Shown here: piece by piece, positions 1-7,552 of the stretch
Layout: each line of letters begins with the position of its first letter
How positions within the stretch are numbered: the stretch's first letter is position 1
Source of the DNA: an uncultured Flavobacterium sp.
Lineage (GTDB): Bacteria; Bacteroidota; Bacteroidia; Flavobacteriales; Flavobacteriaceae
NCBI GenBank assembly: GCA_946479395.1
Contig: CAMLFV010000060.1
Location: 1 to 13,993 of the forward strand
Direction of reading: 5' to 3'
Length of the DNA: 13,993 bases
Made by a program: the position numbers and the translations under genes
Notes under the pieces: model-generated
What the model saw: the letters and a program-made list of their open reading frames with translations, nothing else
Database searches by the model: none
What the model was told of the DNA's origin: nothing

Positions 1-63
1 GATGCGTATTTGCGAAAAGATAAATCTGCGTTAGCTGCCGAAGAAGCAGTTTGGTGGGAATAG
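1..63 (+). CDS. 3' end of an unidentified plus-strand gene (partial)
   Basis: The window opens in an uninterrupted plus-strand frame of 20 codons closed by TAG at 61-63. The peptide ends AEEAVWWE. It is alanine-, lysine- and glutamate-rich and looks like the helical C-terminus of a cytoplasmic protein. It is too short to assign to a family. The next three bases (64-66) are the stop codon of sbcC on the other strand, so the two genes converge with no spacer. That a gene ends here is an inference from the clean frame, the protein-like composition and the exact abutment. A chance open frame of this length is possible. Confidence 0.6.
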   Translation, partial: DAYLRKDKSALAAEEAVWWE

Positions 64-3000
64 TTAAACAACTTTAATTTGGCTTCCATCTTCATCGGTT
101 TTTGTGATTTGTAACGCAACGGGAATGCGTTCTTTAAGTTCTTCAACGTGCGAAATAATGCCCACAATACGGTTTTCTTTGTGCAGGTTGTTTAATGTTT
201 CAAACACAATATTGACTGATTCGGCATCTTGCGTACCAAAACCTTCGTCGATAAAGAAAAAGTTTTTGCTCGCAACGCTGTTTGTCTGCACGCTTTCTGC
301 CAATGCCAATGCCAAACTCAACGAAACCTGAAACGATTGCCCGCCTGAAAGCGTTTTCACACTGCGCGTTCTGCCTTCGTTTAAATAATCGATTACTTCA
401 AAATCGTTTGATTCGTTAACCTGTAAACTCAATTGGTTTCGCGTCATTTTACGGAAACGCACATTCGCATTTTCGCACAATTGTTTCAAATAAATCGACG
501 AAACATACTGAACAAAACCGGCAGCTTTAAACAAATTGCTCATTGTTTTCAGGTTTTCTGCTCGTTTTTTAAGTTGATCCAACGTTTGTAGCAATTCTTT
601 TTTCTGATTAAAAGCTTCGGTTAAACGAGTAATTTCTGCGTTGGTTTTGGTAACGTTTTCGGTTGCAGTTTTTAATTCGATTTCGGCAGTTTCAAAATCT
701 TTTTCGTACTGATAATAAGCCGTTTCATTGAAAATTTCGTCTTTTAGTTTAACTTCTAATTCCTGAATTTGATTATTCAATGTTTTGTACGCAACCGTAA
801 ATTCTTCAATTTCTTTTCGGAGAACTTCTATATTCAAGTTTAAATGAAGTATTTCAACAACTTTTTCTTTGTTTTCGATATTTTGATCGGTCAGATTTTT
901 GTTGAAAAGATCGTTTAGTTCTTCCAGATTTTTATTAAGATCGAACAATTGTTTTTCAGTTGATAGAATCGATGCTTTTTGAACCTGAATTTGAGTATTT
1001 AACTGATTAAACTTTTGGTTATATTGGTTAAAATCAGTTTCAATTTTTTGATTGAATGTTTTTAAATCTCTTAATTTTTGTTCGATTTCATCAACAGAAA
1101 AAGTCTTAAAATCTGCGAAATCAAGAACTTTTAAATTGCTTAAATTCTGATTGATTTGTGCTTGTTTTTCTGTTTCGTCTAACTTAAATTTCTCTAAAGC
1201 TTTTTTATATTTTTCTGCTGTTTCCTGTTGATTTTCTAATTGTGCTCTTTGCTCTGAAATGAATTTATTTTTAGTTTCGATTTGCTTTGTTAAATTAAAA
1301 GATGCTTGTTTTTTCTGCTGAAAATCCTCAAATTCATCTGCATTAAAATCGCTCCAAATAAAACCTGCGTTATGTTTAAGTATTTGATTTTTCAAATCTT
1401 CTAAACGATTATTCTCGTTAACGAATTGGTCTTGAAACATTGTAAGTTTCTGAATTTTTTGTCGAATTTTATTAGCAAACTCAACATGATTATTCTGCTT
1501 CTCATCAACTAAATCTATTTCGTTTTGAATTTCGTTTAAGTGCAAAGTAACATCATTCAACGTCAAAATTTCAGGATGTTCTAACGATCCGCAAAGCGGA
1601 CAAGCCTCGCCGTTATGTAAGTTGTGTGCAAAATGAGCTAATTCTTGCTGAACTTGAAACGATTGTAGTTTTGCAGTTAATTCCTTTTTTTGTTGTGAAA
1701 AAGTATCGTTTAAAGTTTTTACATCATTTTCAAACGTTGAAATTTCAATGTTATGACTGATTAATTCATTCTCAATGAGCTGATTTTCGCTTTTTAACTG
1801 ATTGTTTTTCTGCTCTTGCAGACTCCAATCTTTCTCAAAATGTTGTTTTTTGCTGAACCAATCGCCTACATTGATTAAAACAGTGGTTTCAATTTGATTT
1901 TTTGCAAGATTGTTTATTTCAATTTCAGTTTCTTTTATGGTTTGCTGTAATTGATTAACAATTTGTTCTATTTCGCGAACTTTAGCTTCACCGTTAGAAG
2001 TTCTAATTTTTAACTCCACAACATCAGCAGTAAACTGAATTATTTTCGCAATAAAATCTAAATCGTTTTCTTGTAAGCGTTTGTTTGGTAAATCGTTAAT
2101 GTATGGTTTTAATTCGTTAATTGCAGCTTCAATCTTAAGCAATTCAGCTTCTGAATTTTGTAAAAGTGTTTTGTCTGTTGCTAATTGATGGGTTTTTTCT
2201 TGAATCTCACTTTCGGTTTTTTTAATGTCAACCAACAACTGATTAAACGTTTTGTAAACACGCTCGTAAATTTCTAATTCCGTTTTTTTCTGATCAATTG
2301 TAGGTTTTTGAATTTTGAATGCTTCAAATTGGTCTTTCTTATTTTGTAACGATTCAAAGTCGGTTTTTATACTTTTTAAGTGTTGTAATTTTTCGTTTAT
2401 CGCTTTAAAAACAGTTTGTTTTTCGGTTTGAATTGTCTCTTCTTCTAAAAGTTTTTCTTTTAAAATCGTAATGTTTTCTTCGGAAACTTCATCGTATCCC
2501 GACAATTTTCCTTCTAACTGATTCAACTCGGTTAGATTTCTACTGTTTAAAACCGAAACTTTATCAGACAGATCAAATCGATGCAGTTTAAAAATTTCTT
2601 TCATCATTTGGGTTCTGTCTTTGGCACCTAATTCAATAAATTCTTTAAACTGACCTTGCGGAATAATGATGGTTCGTTTGAAATTATCGTAGCTTAAACC
2701 TATAATTTCTTGCGCATTGCTATGATTCAACGGAATCCAATCGTTATTTATCCATTCGTAAAAAACAACCGTTGGCGTTTTAATATCATCAAACCGTTTA
2801 GAATTTCGCTTAAATTCACGAGTTACCCGAAATATTTTGTCTTCGTAATTATAAAAATCGAACGCAATAAATGCTGTGTCCGATTTTAAATTCATCATAT
2901 TATATGCGCGCTTGTCTTGCTTGTTTAAGCGTTCGGTTTCGCCGTACAACGCAAAAGTAATAGCTTCTAAAATGGATGACTTTCCCGATCCAACCGAACC

Positions 3001-3102
3001 AAAAATGCCGAATAAACCTGCATTTATCAGGTTTTCAAAATCAATGGTTTGTCTTTTTTGGTACGAATACAAACCTTCTATTGTGAGTTTAATTGGGATC
3101 AT
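64..3102 (-). CDS. sbcC: SbcC, Rad50-like ATPase subunit of the SbcCD nuclease
   Basis: This 1012-residue SMC-like ATPase is the Rad50-type partner of SbcD. In the cytoplasm the complex opens and cuts DNA hairpins and blocked DNA ends. Visible features in order: N-terminal Walker A, GSVGSGKS (residues 35-42); a Q-loop region IIIPQGQF (about 145-152); a long Glu/Lys/Gln-rich coiled coil; a central zinc hook CPLC (Cys501 and Cys504) almost exactly at mid-length; a second coiled coil; the ABC signature LSGGQ (918-922); Walker B FFFIDE ending at Asp952-Glu953; and the H-loop ISH (His985). All key ATPase and hook residues are intact. Length matches bacterial SbcC (about 1000-1050). The ATG lies 59 nt downstream of the sbcD stop, in the usual sbcD-sbcC order, so cotranscription is likely. 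No Shine-Dalgarno sequence is visible. Its stop touches the stop of the converging gene. Annotation is secure from motifs. Confidence 0.97.
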   Translation of the reverse strand: MIPIKLTIEGLYSYQKRQTIDFENLINAGLFGIFGSVGSGKSSILEAITFALYGETERLNKQDKRAYNMMNLKSDTAFIAFDFYNYEDKIFRVTREFKRNSKRFDDIKTPTVVFYEWINNDWIPLNHSNAQEIIGLSYDNFKRTIIIPQGQFKEFIELGAKDRTQMMKEIFKLHRFDLSDKVSVLNSRNLTELNQLEGKLSGYDEVSEENITILKEKLLEEETIQTEKQTVFKAINEKLQHLKSIKTDFESLQNKKDQFEAFKIQKPTIDQKKTELEIYERVYKTFNQLLVDIKKTESEIQEKTHQLATDKTLLQNSEAELLKIEAAINELKPYINDLPNKRLQENDLDFIAKIIQFTADVVELKIRTSNGEAKVREIEQIVNQLQQTIKETEIEINNLAKNQIETTVLINVGDWFSKKQHFEKDWSLQEQKNNQLKSENQLIENELISHNIEISTFENDVKTLNDTFSQQKKELTAKLQSFQVQQELAHFAHNLHNGEACPLCGSLEHPEILTLNDVTLHLNEIQNEIDLVDEKQNNHVEFANKIRQKIQKLTMFQDQFVNENNRLEDLKNQILKHNAGFIWSDFNADEFEDFQQKKQASFNLTKQIETKNKFISEQRAQLENQQETAEKYKKALEKFKLDETEKQAQINQNLSNLKVLDFADFKTFSVDEIEQKLRDLKTFNQKIETDFNQYNQKFNQLNTQIQVQKASILSTEKQLFDLNKNLEELNDLFNKNLTDQNIENKEKVVEILHLNLNIEVLRKEIEEFTVAYKTLNNQIQELEVKLKDEIFNETAYYQYEKDFETAEIELKTATENVTKTNAEITRLTEAFNQKKELLQTLDQLKKRAENLKTMSNLFKAAGFVQYVSSIYLKQLCENANVRFRKMTRNQLSLQVNESNDFEVIDYLNEGRTRSVKTLSGGQSFQVSLSLALALAESVQTNSVASKNFFFIDEGFGTQDAESVNIVFETLNNLHKENRIVGIISHVEELKERIPVALQITKTDEDGSQIKVV

Positions 3103-3161
3103 AAATTAATTCTGTAAGGGATTGAACAAAGAGAAAAGATGATAGACTAAAGACATTGCTT

Positions 3162-4376
3162 TTATCTTTCACTATTATTTAAAACTTCGTTAAACAAATC
3201 CATTAATTCATTGTTTGGTTCTTGGTTGGCGTTTTTCGATTTGAAATAATCTTTAAACAAATCTTTAATGTCTTGATTTAGATTGATTTCTTTTGCTGAA
3301 ATTTCGTCTGCACCACTATTTTTTACTTTCGGAATTAAATGCACAATGCCGGAATGTGCCTGAAAAATAGACTTTCGTTCATCGGTGGTTAAAAAAGTAT
3401 CGGTTTCCATAGTCAATTCTACCAACGTATCCGGATTTTCCAACAACCAGTTTACCGCATCATCAACCAACTGAAAAGTCTTACGAACCAACGCTTTTCC
3501 TTTGGTAAGATTTATTTTCGTAAATGTTACATTTTGATTTGGCTGTGCATTGATGACAGAAACATATTTGGTTTGACCGGCTTCGCTAAAGCTGTAACAC
3601 AATGGTGACGACGAATAAACAACGGGTTTTTCGGTTGTGCCGATGTTGTTAAACGCATGTAAATGACCTAAAGCAGTGTATTGAATTTGCGACGGAATAC
3701 AATCTGAATAAACCATATCTGCAGTACCAATTTTAATGGGCTTTTCGCCTTCGGGTTCTTCTAAAAGGGTAGTGCCGCGTTTGTTCATGTATAAATGTGA
3801 GATCAGCAGGTTTACGCCTTTGTCATCACAAAATTCATCGGCAATTTTTGTCCATTGATCTTTTAAAACACTGTTTAACTGCTCTTCTTTTTCTTCGCCA
3901 AAGTACTGTTTTAAACGAATTTCGTTTGCATAAGCAGTATGAATAATTCTGATTGGGAAATCGATGTTTTTTATGTTTAATTCGATAAAACCTTCGGTAG
4001 ATTTTTCGATTTTAAAATGATCCAATTCAGACAGATTGACTTTTTCGTTAGGATAACCAATTAATATAATTCCGCATTCACGTGCCAAAGGATCGGGTGC
4101 ATTGATACGATCGGGCGAATCATGGTTGCCGGCAATGGCAATCACTGGTCGTTTTGCATTGTTTGCAAGTCGTTTTAAAGTTTTGTAGAACAAATCAACC
4201 GCTTCAACCGCCGGATTAAAAGCATCAAACAAATCGCCGGCAATCAAAATTAAATCTACATTTTCGCAATCGGCAATTTCTACGATTTCGTTCATTACAT
4301 CAATCTGTTCTTCAAATCGTGAAAAACCGTCTAAACGTTTTCCTAAATGCCAATCGGCTGTATGCAGAATTTTCAT
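3162..4376 (-). CDS. sbcD: SbcD, Mre11-like nuclease subunit of SbcCD
   Basis: This 404-residue metallophosphoesterase is the nuclease half of SbcCD. The Mre11 family gives Mn-dependent 3'-5' exonuclease and endonuclease activity, controlled by SbcC ATP binding. All five phosphoesterase motifs are visible: DWH (Asp8, His10), GDLFD (Asp48), GNHD (Asn84, His85, Asp86), SHL (His194) and GHLH (His238, His240). The C-terminal 150 residues would carry the capping and SbcC-binding regions, with a lysine- and asparagine-rich tail. Length is typical (about 400). The ATG follows the 46-codon ORF by 19 nt, and sbcC follows by 59 nt. No metal ligand is missing. Confidence 0.97.
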   Translation of the reverse strand: MKILHTADWHLGKRLDGFSRFEEQIDVMNEIVEIADCENVDLILIAGDLFDAFNPAVEAVDLFYKTLKRLANNAKRPVIAIAGNHDSPDRINAPDPLARECGIILIGYPNEKVNLSELDHFKIEKSTEGFIELNIKNIDFPIRIIHTAYANEIRLKQYFGEEKEEQLNSVLKDQWTKIADEFCDDKGVNLLISHLYMNKRGTTLLEEPEGEKPIKIGTADMVYSDCIPSQIQYTALGHLHAFNNIGTTEKPVVYSSSPLCYSFSEAGQTKYVSVINAQPNQNVTFTKINLTKGKALVRKTFQLVDDAVNWLLENPDTLVELTMETDTFLTTDERKSIFQAHSGIVHLIPKVKNSGADEISAKEINLNQDIKDLFKDYFKSKNANQEPNNELMDLFNEVLNNSER

Positions 4377-4395
4377 ATTATTCTTGTTGTAAATC

Positions 4396-4536
4396 TTAGT
4401 TGTTTTGCTGGTTGAATTGTTGCTGGATCTGTTTTAATCGTTCTTTTCGAAGCGCTTCGGCATTGCTTGCTTTTTGCTTTTTTTGATCGACCTTTTTCTT
4501 ATGAGCCAATCGGTTGGTTTCGTTTCTTCTTCCCAT
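4396..4536 (-). CDS. Small basic ORF of 46 residues upstream of sbcD
   Basis: An ATG at 4534-4536 opens a 46-codon frame ending in TAA at 4396-4398. The product starts MGRRNETNRLAHKKK and continues as a Lys/Arg/Gln-rich, probably helical chain ending QQQFNQQNN. It has no cysteine, membrane segment or signal peptide. It fills what would otherwise be a 186-nt gap between the ychJ-like gene (stop 26 nt upstream of this ATG) and sbcD (start 19 nt downstream), and it lies on the same strand. Spacing and the strongly basic, non-random composition support a real gene, perhaps a nucleic-acid or ribosome-associated peptide, but that role is only a guess from charge. No Shine-Dalgarno sequence is present, as elsewhere in this window. 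I do not recognise a named family. Confidence 0.6.
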   Translation of the reverse strand: MGRRNETNRLAHKKKVDQKKQKASNAEALRKERLKQIQQQFNQQNN

Positions 4537-4562
4537 ATCAAATATAAATTGAAGTTAAGACA

Positions 4563-4946
4563 TTAATTGTCGTTTAGAAATGTTCCCGAAACATAATACC
4601 AGCGATCGTTCATTTTTTGAAACACCGATAATTCGTGATGTACTTGTTCGTTTTGATTTTGATCGATATAATATGCCTTGAATTCTACCTGATTTATGGT
4701 TGGAAGATTAACGATTTCTAACTTTACCCATTGATTAATTTCGCCCCATTCCTGAAGTTCTTCTTTGGTATGAAATTCACGTTTTGCCGGTAAGGTTGTG
4801 TTCATTAAATAGTCACCGTTTGGAATGGCAAAGGCTGAAAAGCGCGAACGCATCAAGGCTTCGGCAGTCGGGGCGTATTTTTCTTTCGTGTGATAAGGCT
4901 CACAACATTCTGCGTATAATTTATTGGAACAACACGGACAATTCAT
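4563..4946 (-). CDS. YchJ-like SEC-C motif protein (UPF0225 type)
   Basis: This 127-residue protein has an N-terminal SEC-C-type zinc site, CPCCSNKLYAECC, with Cys3, Cys5, Cys14 and Cys15 as likely ligands. It continues into the YchJ middle domain, an NTF2-like fold, with ALMRSRFSAF (about 30-39) and a closing WYYVSGTF strand. E. coli YchJ is longer (about 150 residues) and, as I recall, carries a second SEC-C motif at its C-terminus, which is absent here. I chose the ATG at 4946. A TTG six codons upstream is in frame, but it would push the CPCC motif inward and lies on a promoter-like TATTTTTG box. It is the first gene of a likely operon with the 46-codon ORF, sbcD and sbcC. The molecular role is unknown for the family; zinc binding is inferred from the cysteines. 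Confidence 0.88.
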   Translation of the reverse strand: MNCPCCSNKLYAECCEPYHTKEKYAPTAEALMRSRFSAFAIPNGDYLMNTTLPAKREFHTKEELQEWGEINQWVKLEIVNLPTINQVEFKAYYIDQNQNEQVHHELSVFQKMNDRWYYVSGTFLNDN

Positions 4947-4961
4947 TGTATAATGTTTTTT

Positions 4962-4969
4962 CAAAAATA
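4962..4969 (-). promoter_or_regulatory. Candidate -7 promoter box before the ychJ-sbcDC block
   Basis: Read on the minus strand this is TATTTTTG, an exact match to the Bacteroidota -7 consensus TAnnTTTG, ending 15 nt before the chosen ATG of the YchJ-like gene. It lies just past the terminator of the upstream gene, which is where a new promoter is expected. No clear TTG-type -33 element is present at about 19 nt spacing, and the region is AT-rich, so a chance match is possible. Confidence 0.33.
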
Positions 4970-4974
4970 CGCAT

Positions 4975-5001
4975 AAAAAAAGAGGCGTAAATGCCCCTTT
5001 T
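4975..5001 (-). terminator. Intrinsic terminator after the diverged DUF2059-like gene
   Basis: In minus-strand RNA the stem is AAAAGGGGC pairing with GCCUCUUUU around a 6-nt loop, followed by a U-rich run. One pair is G-U in this RNA but would be an A-C mismatch in plus-strand RNA, which supports function on the minus strand. It begins about 18 nt after the stop codon at 5020 and separates that gene from the ychJ-sbcDC block. Confidence 0.8.
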
Positions 5002-5019
5002 AATCTTTTTTATGCTTGA

Positions 5020-5445
5020 TTATTCTTCTGCTTGTTGTAAAGCTTCGGCACTTGCATATTTCATAACCAAACCTTGCATAGTCATATTAACTTCGTTACT
5101 TAAAGTACCAGCTTTTTGTTCAAAAGTGGTCTTATCTTTAGGTTCAAGAACAGTTACTTCTTTAGTTTCGGCAAATTTTTTGTTTGCAGCTTTTAATTCG
5201 GCAGCATCATAATTTTCATCAACCAATTTAGAGAAATCTGTTACAAAACCATTTACCAATGCATCGAACTCTTTATTAAAATCATCAACTTTAGCTGTAT
5301 CAATCATTGGTAGTATTTGTTGTTTCACACCATCAATATTAGCTTTCATGCCCATGTTGTCAACAAACGTTTTAGCATCTTGTGTTTGGGCGAAACCTGT
5401 TTGAACTGCAAGCAGCATGATTGCGCCATAAATAAACTTTTTCAT
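5020..5445 (-). CDS. Small secreted protein, diverged DUF2059-like paralogue
   Basis: This 141-residue protein has a clear N-terminal signal peptide (MKKFIYGAIMLLAVQTGFAQ, cleavage near residues 19-20), so it is probably periplasmic. The mature part is helical and charged, with no cysteine. It can be aligned by eye to the next gene upstream (5555-5959): both have G-x-x-ANI near residue 33, a DFxK...DA segment near 55-62, and a QG-hydrophobic-x-MKY ending. In the DUF2059 protein the central stretch reads DDVKKMIEFYNSPLGKKM; here it is replaced by AAELKAANKKFAETKE, so the family signature is lost. I infer a tandem duplication followed by divergence. It has its own terminator downstream and a 109-nt gap upstream that holds the neighbour's terminator and an AT-rich stretch with no clear promoter match. 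Function unknown. Confidence 0.85.
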   Translation of the reverse strand: MKKFIYGAIMLLAVQTGFAQTQDAKTFVDNMGMKANIDGVKQQILPMIDTAKVDDFNKEFDALVNGFVTDFSKLVDENYDAAELKAANKKFAETKEVTVLEPKDKTTFEQKAGTLSNEVNMTMQGLVMKYASAEALQQAEE

Positions 5446-5521
5446 AATTTTTTATTTAAAATAGACATCTAAATTACTACTTTTTTTAATTTATATGCTA
5501 TTGATTAACATTATTACAACA

Positions 5522-5550
5522 AAAAACGAGGTTTATTCAACCCCGTTTTT
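5522..5550 (-). terminator. Intrinsic terminator after the DUF2059 gene
   Basis: A 12-bp stem (5522-5533 with 5539-5550) closes a 5-nt loop. On the minus strand the 3' arm ends in a U run that continues past the stem. One pair is G-U in minus-strand RNA and a mismatch in plus-strand RNA, again indicating minus-strand use. It lies 4 nt after the stop of the gene at 5555-5959. Confidence 0.85.
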
Positions 5551-5554
5551 ATAA

Positions 5555-5959
5555 TTATTGCATGTATTTCATTAAGATTCCTTGTAGTTGCATTTGCCAT
5601 TCTTGCATACCTTTCATCTGATCTTTTAAGATTTTTGGCGTTGATTCTTGCATCTTTTTACCTAATGGCGAGTTATAAAATTCAATCATTTTTTTAACAT
5701 CATCATGGGTATAATATTTCATCATGGCTTCTGCTGTTTTTTCATAAAGATCTGGCATAATTGCATCAATATCTTTTTTGAAATCTGCTCTTTTATCAGC
5801 AGGAATCTGTTCAATAACTGGCTCTAATAAAGCTGTAATATTAGCTGTTGTTCCAGATATTTTAACCATTTCAATAACATCTTTCTTAAAATCCCCCGAT
5901 TGAGCTGAGACAAATTGTACTGATAACAACATTGTTGCAGCTATAAATAAATTTTTCAT
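5555..5959 (-). CDS. Secreted DUF2059-domain protein
   Basis: This 134-residue protein begins with a signal peptide (MKNLFIAATMLLSVQFVSAQ, cleavage near residue 20). The mature helical domain contains YYTHDDVKKMIEFYNSPLGKKM (82-103), which matches the DUF2059 hallmark of an acidic helix followed by FYxSPxGKKM. The family is widespread in periplasmic proteins of Gram-negative bacteria and its function is not established. I chose the ATG at 5959. An upstream in-frame extension would overlap the dehydrogenase gene out of frame and would bury the signal peptide. The start is 10 nt after the dehydrogenase stop, so read-through from that gene is likely, though a candidate promoter sits inside the dehydrogenase 3' end. 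A diverged relative follows downstream. Confidence 0.9.
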   Translation of the reverse strand: MKNLFIAATMLLSVQFVSAQSGDFKKDVIEMVKISGTTANITALLEPVIEQIPADKRADFKKDIDAIMPDLYEKTAEAMMKYYTHDDVKKMIEFYNSPLGKKMQESTPKILKDQMKGMQEWQMQLQGILMKYMQ

Positions 5960-5969
5960 GTGCTGTATT

Positions 5970-7490
5970 TTATAAATTAAAGTTAATTCCTTGTGCCAAT
6001 GGCAATTCTGTACCGTAATTAATGGTGTTTGTTTGACGGCGCATATACACTTTCCAAGCATCAGAACCCGATTCGCGTCCGCCACCTGTTTCTTTTTCAC
6101 CACCAAAAGCGCCACCAATTTCTGCACCCGATGTACCAATGTTTACGTTTGCAATACCACAGTCTGATCCTGCGTGTGACAAGAACAATTCTGCTTCGCG
6201 TAAATTGTTTGTGAAAATTGAAGATGATAATCCTTGAGGAACTCCGTTTTGCATATCAATAGCTTCTTCAATCGTACTGTATTTCATTACATATAAAATT
6301 GGTGCAAACGTTTCTTCCTGAACAATTTCGAAATCGTTTTTAGCTTCAATAATACATGGTTTTACATAACAACCGCTTTCGTAACCAGCACCTTCTACCA
6401 CACCGCCTTCAACAACAATTTTACCACCTTCGGTTTTTGCTTTTTCAATTGCTTTTAAGTAATCTTCAACAGCTTTTGTATCGATAAGCGGACCCACGTG
6501 ATTTGCAGCATCTAAAGGATCGCCAATTCTCAACTGTCCGTACGCATTTTTCAATGTTTCGATTGTTTTATCATAAACGCTTTCATGAACAATTAAACGA
6601 CGGGTTGATGTACAACGCTGACCTGCAGTTCCTACTGCTCCGAAAACCGCACCAACTAAAACCATGTTTAAATCTGAATGTTCTGATACAATAATGGCGT
6701 TGTTTCCACCCAACTCTAAAATAGTTTTACCAAAACGTTCTGCAACTGTTTTTGATACGTGACGACCAATACGAGTTGATCCTGTAAAAGAAACCAACGG
6801 TACGCGTTTGTCATTGTTCATTAAATCGCCCGAAGCATTTCCTGTAACTAAACAGCTAACACCTTCTGGTACATTATTTTTTTGGAATACTTTTGAAATG
6901 ATATTCTGACATGCAATAGCACATAATGGCGTTTTAGAACTTGGTTTCCAAACACAAACATCACCACAAACCCAAGCCAAAGCTGCATTCCAAGACCAAA
7001 CAGCTACCGGAAAGTTAAATGCAGAAATAATTCCTACAATTCCAAGCGGATGATACTGCTCATACATGCGGTGCATTGGTCGTTCTGAATGCATTGTTAA
7101 ACCATATAACTGGCGAGATAAACCTACCGCAAAGTCACAGATATCAATCATTTCCTGAACTTCACCTAAACCTTCTTGTAAGCTTTTACCCATTTCGTAC
7201 GAAACCAATTTACCTAAAGCATCTTTGTTTTCGCGTAACGCATCACCAACCTGACGTACAATTTCGCCACGTTTTGGTGCAGGTACTAATCTCCATTCTT
7301 TAAAAGCCTTTTCGGCAGTTGTCATTACTTTTTCGTAATCACTGTTAGATGATGTTTGAACCGTACCGATTAACGAACCGTTTACTGGTGTGTATGATGA
7401 AATTTCTGATCCGTTTGCAAACCACTGTGTTCCTGTTGATGAACCCAGGTTTGTGCTGTTTAAGCCTAATTGCGATAAAATTGTTTTCAT
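5970..7490 (-). CDS. amaB: ALDH7-family dehydrogenase (antiquitin / piperideine-6-carboxylate type)
   Basis: This 506-residue NAD-dependent aldehyde dehydrogenase is probably the alpha-aminoadipate-semialdehyde (piperideine-6-carboxylate) dehydrogenase of lysine catabolism. Catalytic residues are visible: Asn159 in SAFNFP, Glu259 in LELGGNN and the nucleophile Cys293 in [10 protein letters not shown]. The C-terminal run, including [41 protein letters not shown] and LPLAQGI, is very close to what I recall of human ALDH7A1. This supports the subfamily rather than a generic aldehyde dehydrogenase. I chose the ATG at 7490 ([10 protein letters not shown]). A longer frame to 7595 would overlap nbaC. 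The gene lies 62 nt after nbaC. That neighbourhood could suggest 2-aminomuconate semialdehyde dehydrogenase, but the sequence favours ALDH7. Substrate is inferred from family only. Confidence 0.9.
   Translation of the reverse strand: MKTILSQLGLNSTNLGSSTGTQWFANGSEISSYTPVNGSLIGTVQTSSNSDYEKVMTTAEKAFKEWRLVPAPKRGEIVRQVGDALRENKDALGKLVSYEMGKSLQEGLGEVQEMIDICDFAVGLSRQLYGLTMHSERPMHRMYEQYHPLGIVGIISAFNFPVAVWSWNAALAWVCGDVCVWKPSSKTPLCAIACQNIISKVFQKNNVPEGVSCLVTGNASGDLMNNDKRVPLVSFTGSTRIGRHVSKTVAERFGKTILELGGNNAIIVSEHSDLNMVLVGAVFGAVGTAGQRCTSTRRLIVHESVYDKTIETLKNAYGQLRIGDPLDAANHVGPLIDTKAVEDYLKAIEKAKTEGGKIVVEGGVVEGAGYESGCYVKPCIIEAKNDFEIVQEETFAPILYVMKYSTIEEAIDMQNGVPQGLSSSIFTNNLREAELFLSHAGSDCGIANVNIGTSGAEIGGAFGGEKETGGGRESGSDAWKVYMRRQTNTINYGTELPLAQGINFNL
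5978..6005 (-). promoter_or_regulatory. Candidate promoter inside the 3' end of the dehydrogenase gene
   Basis: On the minus strand a TTG (6005-6003) is separated by 17 nt from TAACTTTA (5985-5978), which matches TAnnTTTG except for the last base. It ends 18 nt before the DUF2059 start codon. It would let the secreted protein be expressed apart from the catabolic genes. The motif is weak and the region AT-rich. Confidence 0.25.
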
Positions 7491-7552
7491 TGCTTTTTTA
7501 TGATAATATTCTGTTTTTATATAGTTTTTGTAAGATACTAAAATTATGTTGA

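Noticed and set aside
4947..4964. TTG start six codons upstream of the YchJ-like ATG
   Set aside because: It overlaps a promoter-like box and the SEC-C motif normally sits at the extreme N-terminus; the ATG at 4946 fits better.
5555..6139. Longer DUF2059 reading frame beginning at 6139
   Set aside because: The extension lies over the conserved C-terminus of the dehydrogenase in another frame and would place the signal peptide internally.
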